DNA of 64,000 nucleotides from Photobacterium toruni (GTDB taxonomy: Bacteria; Pseudomonadota; Gammaproteobacteria; Enterobacterales; Vibrionaceae), in contig NZ_AP024854.1 of assembly GCF_024529955.1 (NCBI RefSeq), forward strand, positions 2,480,001-2,544,000, given 5' to 3'. This document shows positions 58,101 to 64,000 of the stretch, one piece after another. Made by a program: the position numbers and the translations under genes. The notes under the pieces are model-generated. The model had not been told where the DNA came from. It worked only from the letters and a program-made list of their open reading frames with translations, and made no database searches. The number at the start of each line of letters is the position of its first letter. Within the stretch, counting starts at the first letter, position 1.

Positions 58101-58517
58101 TTTACATTTAATGGCGATAAAAATAACCTTCAGCAGCTGCGAGAACTTGGCGGCGAATTTACCCGTTTGGCAGATAAACTTGGTGATGGAGAACACAACA
58201 AAACTGAAATAATTCGCCAATTATTAGTCGATTCAATGAAAGCAACCCTACTATTTTGGGAAGCAGAATCTCATAAAAGTAAGTTTGAATTGGCGGAAGA
58301 GAGTGGTTTATGGCGAGTCTATTTAGATCGTAGTACGCTTCAAACTCGAACGTTAGATAAATACCTTCAGCTTGAAACGTTACCCAAAACACCTCGTTGG
58401 CGAACCGTTATTAATACGATTGATTTTGTATTAGACCGTTGTCCACAACCTAATACTAGCCGCCAAGAACTAGTAATAATGCGAGATAAATTACATCACA
58501 TTATTAGTCATCACTAA
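55140..58517 (+). CDS. chiS: Chitin catabolic cascade sensor ChiS (hybrid kinase with DNA-binding end)
   Basis: Regulates chitin use in Vibrio. 1125 residues: TM1 (about 12-32), a large periplasmic sensor region, TM2 (about 350-371), HAMP, HisKA with His463 in SHELRTPLHGM, HATPase with the N box NLVGNAIKYT, a receiver with Asp766 in LVLLDIMMPE, a coiled coil, a PAS-like region (about 860-900), and a C-terminal domain to 1125. In V. cholerae ChiS the C-terminal domain binds DNA directly, and the kinase is held off by the periplasmic chitin-binding protein. Assignment rests on domain order and on the adjacent chitin-oligosaccharide operon. No strong ribosome site precedes ATG 55140. Confidence 0.92.
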   Translation: MQNTKRFKRLQHTLMLAFLVLSITPLILSALYFLNSHTKDLAEQSINHLASLRDNKHKQLQSFFTAKESEVKSFARSELSNNSGGRFYGLVGAFHQLGNIDSQLDAQGRANYFNSTLTTKSNQTANSGYLGHERYRLMFKRYNAVYNEYLKRSDFKDIMLVDISGDVVYSVKNHGLFGVNLLAKNTSHIALQKTFEAIKKKTQQNPNNPEQVPVVFTDFSTNQHNNDTTAWFAAPIIQQGYLHSYVFMELSNQKITELIQDNTKHIQTLLVGSDHKLRFETQTTLPIQLQSQSINQALAGKSGIGSFINYDNIPVLGAFSPLNILNHHWALVVELPEKEAFARIFELEKIFVAAMVSAIILVIITSHWLSNSITAPLLRLTWAAEKASGGDLEQKIDGTERPDEIGRLAISFARMQRSIREKIGLIRQQNKELEHNLTIIRQQNNELQTADKMKDEFLATTSHELRTPLHGMVGIAESLLAGANGALHQSQRRQLEMIINSGQRLTTLVDDLLDYHKMRYGDLDINHQAVDISVAIRLVLELSSHLLGNKPIRIINQIPTDLPLVDADEQRLEQVLYNLVGNAIKYTSEGKIILSATVLEHQLRIQVVDTGQGIPSEQLEHIFEPLIQANTGSANYRQGAGLGLSISRQLIELMGGRLYVSSQQMIGTTFSFTLNLANANQIAAMAANPNNNHFKAPLLNAANYDASDLPENPDGELLLIVDDEPVNLQILTNFLRLAGYRVQTAESGPQALTLIAKQQPDLVLLDIMMPEMSGYEVCNKLRQTHSMLELPIIMLSALGQVQDRLKGFECGANDYLTKPFNKEELMARIRAYLQAGKTEIERKKNHALEQEIHRREQVEIGLLETQSRLLGLLDSTSEAIICVQQEGRIRYANSAAGKLFKRAPELLERYTIDDILVTPLPIAITDNHHFNGYLNYYIGEQQQQLMTDIINLPIESGLKQMFVFDSQGPSADHRIHLLESAIDVLSEFTFNGDKNNLQQLRELGGEFTRLADKLGDGEHNKTEIIRQLLVDSMKATLLFWEAESHKSKFELAEESGLWRVYLDRSTLQTRTLDKYLQLETLPKTPRWRTVINTIDFVLDRCPQPNTSRQELVIMRDKLHHIISHH

Positions 58518-58544
58518 CGTTATTCACAATAAATAGCGGCATTT

Positions 58545-58571
58545 AAAAGGCTCTTTCAGAGCCTTTTTTTA
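58545..58571 (+). terminator. Intrinsic terminator after chiS
   Basis: AAAGGCTCT/AGAGCCTTT around a TTC loop, followed by a T-run. Confidence 0.87.
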
Positions 58572-59041
58572 TCTTCTACAGCATTCTATTAATCACAATT
58601 ATAACGCTCAACACTGCCACAACCACCTTAACATCAACAACCAGCTTATCCATTATCGATGGTAATAATGCGCCACAATCACTTTTTTAATCATTGAAAT
58701 AATCACGGTCAAATCAGTATAAATGATCAAGGTCACACTATCATTAGTGGTCAAATTTAAAGCAGATCAATCAAAAAACACCAGTCTTAGACGCCAAAAA
58801 TAAATTCTTTTAGTTTATGAGAACCGAATCACAACAAACTAACAGCCCAAAATTTCCGTATAAAAATAAGCACAAAAAAGCAGGTGCGTTACATCACACA
58901 TTTAACGACAGTACACAAAGACCATTAAAAGCAGAGACAAAACAAGATAGTAAGCACTAACAATTAAAATGTAACAACCACGTCCATCTGTGATACTAAG
59001 CACGCTACTTACAAAATGCTCAATCACGTAAAATAGCAAAA

Positions 59042-59087
59042 TTAACGTTTTTAACGGCAAATATATTAATTTTAACGTTTTTGACGG
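59042..59087 (+). repeat. 16-bp direct repeat spaced 30 bp, upstream of the binding-protein gene
   Basis: TTAACGTTTTTAACGG (59042-59057) and TTAACGTTTTTGACGG (59072-59087) differ at one base. The start-to-start distance is 30 bp, about three helical turns, so both copies face the same side of the DNA. Candidate tandem sites for ChiS or another regulator. Confidence 0.55.
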
Positions 59088-59261
59088 GCGACCACGTTGA
59101 CGATTAAGCCAATCCAGCCAATATTGAAGCCACTGAGAACCTACAAGGCCATTCAGTGGTTCAGCGTTACTCAGTTCCAATGAAGTAGGTTTACAGCGCT
59201 CCAATGACGGAGTTCATTTTTATTTCCATTAGTGAAACAGAGCTAAGAGTAAGGAACAGCT

Positions 59262-60938
59262 ATGCTTGCCAATATAAACAAAACTAAGTTAGCACTTGCA
59301 GTCGTTGCAGCAGCAACCGCTTTTACAGCACCCGTTGCTACTGCATCAGAAAAAAGCCAGCTAACAATCGTACCCGATTTTTACCCTACAATGGTACGTA
59401 ACTTTAACCCGTTTTTAGCAACAAACCTTCGCACAACAACTGAGTTCGTTTATGAGCCATTGGTAATCTTTAACCAAATGAAAGGCAACGAGCCTGTAAT
59501 GCGTTTGGCAAAAGACTACTACATGTCTGATGACCTAATGAATGTTACGTTTGAAATTCGTGATGGCGTAAAATGGTCTGACGGTAAACCTTTTACAGCT
59601 GAAGATGTTGTTTACTCTTTTAATCTAGTAAAAGACAAACCAGAACTAGACCAAATCGGTATCAACAAGTGGGTTAAATCTGTTAAGCAAGACGGTAACA
59701 AAGTTATCTTTGCACTAACAGCTGCTAACTCAAACGTACCGTTTGAAATTTCTAAAGTGCCGGTTGTTCCTAAGCACATTTGGAGCAAAGTTAAGAACCC
59801 TACAACTTTCACTAACGAAAACCCAGTAGGTACTGGTCCATTTACTGAGATCGAGACATTTACTCCGCAACTTTACGTTCAATGTCGTAACCCTAATTAC
59901 TGGGATAACGCGAACCTAGAAGTTGATTGTTTACGTGTACCTCAAATCGCGAACAACGACCAACTACTAACTAAGATCATCAATTCTGAGTTAGATTGGA
60001 CATCATCGTTCATTCCTGACATCGACAGCACTTATGCTGCGGCAAATCCAAACCACAAATACTGGTACCCTGCTGCTGGTACGATGGCATTCATGCTGAA
60101 CTATAAGTCGCCAAAAGCGGGTAACAACGAAGCAATCAACAATGTTGACTTCCGTCGTGCATTCTCTATGGCAATTGACCGTCAAACAATCATCGATATC
60201 GCATTTTACGGTGCTGGTACGCCAAACGATTATGCATCAGGTCTAGGTGATAGCTTTAAGTCATGGTCTGACGAAAGCGTTCATAACAAATATAAAGCAT
60301 TCAATACTTACAACATCAAAGGTGCTAAAGATCTTCTTGCGAAAGCAGGCTTTAAAGACCTAGATGGTGATGGATTTGTTGAGTCACCAAAAGGTGAGAA
60401 AATTGAGCTTGAAGTTCAATCACCAAACGGCTGGACTGACTTCAACAATACTGTACAACTAGGTGTTGAGCAGCTTCAAGAAGCGGGTATCAATGCAAAA
60501 GCACGTACACCTGACTTTGCTGTTTACAATGAATCAATGCTGAAAGGCACTTACGATGTAGCATTTACTAACTACTTCCACGGTGCAGATCCACACCTAT
60601 ACTGGGACAGTGCGTACAACTCACGTCTACAGCAAGGTGACGGTATGCCACGTTTCGCAATGCATTACTTTAAAAATGCAGAGCTAGACACGCTACTAGA
60701 CAGCTTCTACAAAACAGCTAATAAGGGCGAGCAAATCAAGATTGCTCACAGTATTCAAAAGATCATTGCTGAAAATCAAGTAACAATCCCAGTAATCTCT
60801 GGTGCTAATAACTTCCAATACAATGAAGGTCGCTTCACTGGTTGGTGGAATGAGAAGAACCCTAAAGGCCGTCCAATGGTATGGGCTGGTGTTCAAGAGC
60901 GTCTACTTCAAGTTCTAGACCTAAAACCAAAAGCGTAA
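59262..60938 (+). CDS. Periplasmic chitin-oligosaccharide-binding protein (SBP family 5)
   Basis: Binds chitin oligosaccharides in the periplasm and delivers them to the ABC importer encoded next. In V. cholerae the homologue also binds ChiS and keeps it inactive until sugar is bound. 558 residues with a Sec signal peptide (cut near VATASEK). The SBP_bac_5 fold is clear: EFVYEPLVIFNQM, FEIRDGVKWSDGKPFTAEDV, NPVGTGPF and, in lobe II, FRRAFSMAIDRQTI. AAGGAACAG precedes ATG 59262. Codon use is strongly biased, indicating high expression. The chitin role is assigned from linkage to chiS; the fold alone would also allow peptides. Confidence 0.88.
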   Translation: MLANINKTKLALAVVAAATAFTAPVATASEKSQLTIVPDFYPTMVRNFNPFLATNLRTTTEFVYEPLVIFNQMKGNEPVMRLAKDYYMSDDLMNVTFEIRDGVKWSDGKPFTAEDVVYSFNLVKDKPELDQIGINKWVKSVKQDGNKVIFALTAANSNVPFEISKVPVVPKHIWSKVKNPTTFTNENPVGTGPFTEIETFTPQLYVQCRNPNYWDNANLEVDCLRVPQIANNDQLLTKIINSELDWTSSFIPDIDSTYAAANPNHKYWYPAAGTMAFMLNYKSPKAGNNEAINNVDFRRAFSMAIDRQTIIDIAFYGAGTPNDYASGLGDSFKSWSDESVHNKYKAFNTYNIKGAKDLLAKAGFKDLDGDGFVESPKGEKIELEVQSPNGWTDFNNTVQLGVEQLQEAGINAKARTPDFAVYNESMLKGTYDVAFTNYFHGADPHLYWDSAYNSRLQQGDGMPRFAMHYFKNAELDTLLDSFYKTANKGEQIKIAHSIQKIIAENQVTIPVISGANNFQYNEGRFTGWWNEKNPKGRPMVWAGVQERLLQVLDLKPKA

Positions 60939-60953
60939 TTTCTGCTTAAATTT

Positions 60954-60976
60954 GCGGTGCACGCCTTGTGCACCGC
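60954..60976 (+). other. Strong intercistronic hairpin after the binding-protein gene
   Basis: GCGGTGCAC and GTGCACCGC form a 9-bp perfect, GC-rich stem with a 5-nt loop, 15 nt after the stop. No T-run follows, so it is more likely an mRNA stabiliser or partial terminator that raises binding protein over permease levels, as seen in other ABC operons. Confidence 0.6.
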
Positions 60977-61084
60977 CTCTTCCCTCTAATCCTTTTTGCA
61001 ATCAAAGGTATGGCGTTTGCGTCAGGGGGTTTTACGTCCTGAATTCAGCTCAGGAAGGCAAGCTGGATGTGTAAGGTGTGAGTT

Positions 61085-62071
61085 ATGGGATTCTTTTTAC
61101 GTCGTTTATCGTTTTATTTTATCGCGCTAATTTTCGCGGCAACGCTAAACTTTATTCTTCCGCGTGCGATGCCAGGTGACCCAGTTACCATGATGTTCGC
61201 AAACGCAACTGCACAGGTAACCCCTGAGCGAATTGAAGCCATGAAGAAGCTACTAGGCTTTGTTGATGGTCCTCTTTATGAACAATACTTTTCGTATTTA
61301 GCGAACGTATTTACTTGGAACCTTGGTACTTCAATCAAATTTTATCCATTGTCAGTAAATGACTTACTTGGTGGCGCAATTGGCTGGTCACTATTTTTAG
61401 CAGGTTCTGCTGTAATTCTTTCATTCTGTGTCGGTTCAGTATTTGGTATTTTCGCTGCATGGAAACGAGGCAGTAGCTACGATACTTTTATCTCTCCAGG
61501 GATGTTAGTTGTTCAAGCCGTTCCACCCGTTGTTATCGCTATGCTAGTGATGTTTACCTTTGCTATTGGCTTAAAGTGGTTCCCAACAGGCAATGCATAT
61601 ACTGCAGGTATTGTTCCTGACTGGAGTAGCTTTGCATTCTATAAAGATGTGCTTTACCACGCAGCCCTACCCCTTTTCTGTGCCACGATCATTCAAATTG
61701 GTGGCTTTTTAATTGGCATGCGTAACAACATGATTAACTTGCTAAACGAAGACTACATCACGATGGCAAAAGGAAAAGGCCTGAGTGAAAACCGTGTGGT
61801 ATTCAACTACGCAGCACGAAATGCAATGCTACCAAGTGTTACCGCACTATCAATGGCATTAGGTATGGCTATCGGTGGTCAGTTAATTATCGAAATGATT
61901 TTCAACTACCCAGGCCTGGGTACAGTGATGCTAAACGCTATCCATGCGCGTGATTATCAAGTACTGCAAGGTCAGCTACTTATTATGACTATGTTTATGT
62001 TGTTCTTTAACTTTATGGCCGACATCCTAATCGTTGCGCTAGACCCTCGTCTACGTAAAGGAGGCAAGTAA
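61085..62071 (+). CDS. Chitin-oligosaccharide ABC transporter permease 1 (DppB-type)
   Basis: First of two inner-membrane permeases. 328 residues with 6 spans: an N-terminal helix, a periplasmic segment with PRAMPGDPVTMMF, then the core. The EAA loop that contacts the ATPase is visible as MRNNMINLLNEDYITMAKGK. Start ATG 61085 after AAGGTGTGAG. It lies 146 nt after the binding protein and 2 nt before the second permease. The substrate is inferred from the operon; it belongs to the dipeptide/oligopeptide permease family. Confidence 0.9.
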   Translation: MGFFLRRLSFYFIALIFAATLNFILPRAMPGDPVTMMFANATAQVTPERIEAMKKLLGFVDGPLYEQYFSYLANVFTWNLGTSIKFYPLSVNDLLGGAIGWSLFLAGSAVILSFCVGSVFGIFAAWKRGSSYDTFISPGMLVVQAVPPVVIAMLVMFTFAIGLKWFPTGNAYTAGIVPDWSSFAFYKDVLYHAALPLFCATIIQIGGFLIGMRNNMINLLNEDYITMAKGKGLSENRVVFNYAARNAMLPSVTALSMALGMAIGGQLIIEMIFNYPGLGTVMLNAIHARDYQVLQGQLLIMTMFMLFFNFMADILIVALDPRLRKGGK

Positions 62072-62073
62072 TC

Positions 62074-63102
62074 ATGAAAGCCTTATTTAAATTACTCTCT
62101 AGCAATCCGAAAGCCATGTTTGGTCTTGGTATTATTATCATTTTCATTCTAACAGCGCTATTTGCACCTTTTATTACGCAATATGCACCAGACAAAAGAA
62201 CGGGTAATCCCCATGAATACCCAGCTTTTGTTGTAAAAGCTGCACAAGATAATCCAGATGGTTGGATCGCTAAAAACTTGGCAACCAACAAACGTACGCT
62301 ATTAATGTCAAAAGATGCTGATCACGTACTAGGTACTTCGCGTATGGGTCGTGACATCTGGTCTCAACTTGTTTATGGCGCACGTACATCATTAGCTGTT
62401 GGCTTTGGTGCCGGTCTTCTAGTGTGCTTCCTGGCAACGATTATCGGTATTTCAGCAGGTTACTTTGGTGGGCGAGTCGATGAATTCCTCACCGCGTGTA
62501 TGAATATCATGCTGGTCATGCCACAACTACCAATTCTATTTGTTATCGCAGCGTTTGTTGGCCAAGCAGGACCATTAACCATTGCCATCGTTATTGCGGT
62601 CACCTCTTGGGCATGGGGCGCACGTGTCGTACGCGCACAGACCCTATCGATTAGAGAAAAAGAATTTGTAAAAGCGGCTGAAGTATTAGGTGAATCCTCT
62701 CCTCGTATCATTTTCGTTGAGATTCTTCCTAACCTTATCTCTATCGTGGGTGCGAGTTTCATTGGTTCGGTGATGTATGCGATTAACGTTGAAGCAACAC
62801 TCTCATTCCTAGGTCTAGGCGATCCAAACGGCATTAGCTGGGGCGTGATGCTATATAACGTTCAAACCTCATCTTCAATGTTAGTTGGCGCATGGTGGGA
62901 AGTATTAGCACCTTGTATTGCACTGATATTTATCGCTATTGGCCTTGCTATGTTGAACTTTGCTGTCGATGAAATTGCTAACCCACAATTACGTTCACAT
63001 AAAGGCATGCGACGCTGGAAAAACCTTGCCAAAGAAACGGCAAAACAAGAACAACAGGTTGATATTATTCCTCAACCAGCACTAGAAGGCGGGACTAAAT
63101 AA
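62074..63102 (+). CDS. Chitin-oligosaccharide ABC transporter permease 2 (DppC-type)
   Basis: Second permease, 342 residues. The N-terminal helix (about 13-33) is followed by a periplasmic segment, then LGTSRMGRDIWSQLVYGART, the family signature at the start of the core. The EAA loop is REKEFVKAAEVLGESSPRII. GGAGGCAAG precedes ATG 62074. The stop overlaps the start of the ATPase gene by 1 nt, implying coupled translation. Confidence 0.9.
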   Translation: MKALFKLLSSNPKAMFGLGIIIIFILTALFAPFITQYAPDKRTGNPHEYPAFVVKAAQDNPDGWIAKNLATNKRTLLMSKDADHVLGTSRMGRDIWSQLVYGARTSLAVGFGAGLLVCFLATIIGISAGYFGGRVDEFLTACMNIMLVMPQLPILFVIAAFVGQAGPLTIAIVIAVTSWAWGARVVRAQTLSIREKEFVKAAEVLGESSPRIIFVEILPNLISIVGASFIGSVMYAINVEATLSFLGLGDPNGISWGVMLYNVQTSSSMLVGAWWEVLAPCIALIFIAIGLAMLNFAVDEIANPQLRSHKGMRRWKNLAKETAKQEQQVDIIPQPALEGGTK

Positions 63103-64000
63103 TGACCGATCCACAAATCTCAATTCGTAATTTATGTGTTGATTATATTACAGATGCCGGTGATGTCCGTGCGGTTAACAATGTTAGTTTTGACATTGGT
63201 AAAGGTGAAATATTTGGTCTTGCAGGTGAATCAGGCTGTGGTAAATCAACCGTTGCCTTCTCACTGATGCGTTTACATAAGCCACCAGCATTCATAACCG
63301 GTGGCGAGGTGATCTTTGATGGCCACGGTGACATTTTAAAGAAAACGGATATGGCAATGTCAGCCTTCCGTTGGAGTGAAATGTCAATGGTATTCCAAAG
63401 TGCAATGAATGCCTTAAATCCCGTATTAACCATGGAAGAGCAATTTTGTGATGTGATCATGCGTCACACCACCATGAACCGTAAGCAAGCAATTCGTCGT
63501 GCTGAAGGATTATTAGAGATTGTTGATATTCACCCAAGCCGTTTACGTGATTACCCACACCAGTTCTCTGGTGGTATGCGCCAGCGTTTAGTTATCGCAA
63601 TTGCGTTAGCGCTGAATCCAAAGATGATCATCATGGATGAACCAACAACAGCTCTTGATGTAGTGGTTCAACGTGAAATTCTACAAAAGATTTATGCACT
63701 AAAAGAAGAATTTGGTTTCTCAATTTTATTTATCACTCATGATTTATCACTGATGGTCGAGTTCTCAGATCGTATCGGCATCATGTATTCAGGTGAACTA
63801 ATTGAAGTTGCGCCATCAAAGCAAATTCTTGAAACACCGTACCATCCATATACAGAAGGTTTGGGTAGTTCATTCCCACCGCTGACAGGCCCCAAAACAC
63901 GCTTAACTGGCATTCCAGGTAACCCATTGAACTTACTTGAAATACCTCAAGGTTGTCGCTTCCAAGCTCGCTGTGGGAAAACCCATCCAGCGTGCTTTAG
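63102..64000 (+). CDS. Chitin-oligosaccharide ABC transporter ATPase (DppD-type; 3' end beyond window)
   Basis: Powers uptake through the two permeases. 299 complete codons are visible from ATG 63102 and the frame is still open at the edge. Walker A GESGCGKST at about 43-51, Q-loop MVFQSAMNALNP, signature FSGGMRQRL, Walker B MIIMDEP and H-loop FITHDLS are all intact. The oligopeptide-type C-terminal region has begun (CRFQARCGKTHPAC). A second ATPase gene is expected just outside the window. Confidence 0.93.
   Translation, partial: MTDPQISIRNLCVDYITDAGDVRAVNNVSFDIGKGEIFGLAGESGCGKSTVAFSLMRLHKPPAFITGGEVIFDGHGDILKKTDMAMSAFRWSEMSMVFQSAMNALNPVLTMEEQFCDVIMRHTTMNRKQAIRRAEGLLEIVDIHPSRLRDYPHQFSGGMRQRLVIAIALALNPKMIIMDEPTTALDVVVQREILQKIYALKEEFGFSILFITHDLSLMVEFSDRIGIMYSGELIEVAPSKQILETPYHPYTEGLGSSFPPLTGPKTRLTGIPGNPLNLLEIPQGCRFQARCGKTHPACF

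Larger units (their letters stand above)
58518..59261. other. Control region between chiS and the chitin-binding-protein gene
   Basis: 744 nt with no supported gene. From left to right it holds the chiS terminator, three GGTCA-type motifs (58707, 58731, 58749), a half-matching CRP site (58883-58898), a 16-bp direct repeat spaced 30 bp, and an inverted repeat CCACTGA/TCAGTGG (59130-59159). It is long for an operon promoter, in keeping with control by ChiS and CRP. Confidence 0.6.

Noticed and set aside
58883-58898. CRP site before the chitin-binding-protein gene
   Set aside because: The right half TCACA is exact but the left half GGTGC matches TGTGA at only 3 of 5 positions; plausible but too weak to list as a feature.
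58902-59204. 100-codon minus-strand open frame between chiS and the binding-protein gene
   Set aside because: It starts only at TTG, has no clear ribosome site, overlaps the direct and inverted repeats of the promoter region, and resembles nothing I know. Its hydrophobic second half probably reflects AT-rich composition.

Overview
The window is ordinary, gene-dense chromosome from a low-GC gammaproteobacterium of the Vibrionaceae, most likely Photobacterium (inferred from gene content and order and AT-rich codon use, not from a search). Three features support this: the fldB-xerD-dsbC-recJ-prfB-lysS block, convergent arcA/arcB next to two consecutive gltBD operons, and the chitin sensor gene chiS beside the chitin-oligosaccharide uptake operon. 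No tRNA, rRNA, CRISPR array or prophage was seen. The one mobile element is an intact IS1595-family insertion sequence with an 8-bp target duplication.

Layout. 1-6800: lysS (cut by the window edge), prfB with its programmed +1 frameshift, recJ, dsbC and xerD on the minus strand, with fldB divergent. 6878-16164: brnQ, trmN6, srmB, yaaA, an alanine/sodium symporter, a DUF3545-like small protein, the base-excision repair pair nfo-ung, and grcA behind a perfect FNR box. 16266-21186: thrLABC with a readable threonine/isoleucine leader peptide and attenuator. 21407-25375: aceK, a small secreted beta-rich protein, an RraA-like protein and the insertion sequence. 25384-30138: arcA with an FNR box and a folded leader, arcB, yhcC. 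30659-42952: two gltBD operons of different subtypes. 43128-46389: mtnN-cbiB-btuF and a TRIC-type channel gene behind a perfect CRP-type site. 46471-54870: a DedA protein, an M23 endopeptidase, erpA, clcA, hemL, an AI-2E-family permease and rsmC. 55140-64000: chiS, the chitin-oligosaccharide-binding protein, two permeases and the first ATPase (cut by the window edge).

How it fits together. Oxygen and redox control recurs: ArcAB, FNR boxes before grcA and arcA, and Fe-S genes (erpA, gltBD). Nitrogen and amino-acid supply is covered by two GOGAT systems, thrABC, brnQ and the alanine symporter. The right end is a chitin module in which the periplasmic binding protein is expected both to feed the ABC importer and to control ChiS.

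The best candidates for undescribed biology are small and non-coding. (1) A 35-residue Cys-rich one-pass membrane protein (52383-52490, minus) with a strong ribosome site and a 17/19 Fur-box match 48 bp upstream of its start. (2) A multi-stem fold predicted in the arcA leader. (3) The gltB leader at 30295-30658, with competing inverted repeats and a 14-codon upstream ORF. (4) A hairpin enclosing an upstream in-frame start of the second gltB. (5) A 30-bp-spaced direct repeat before the chitin-binding-protein gene. (6) An ArcB in which the Cys241 position of the E. coli redox switch is leucine. All stems were found by eye and need folding and comparative tests.
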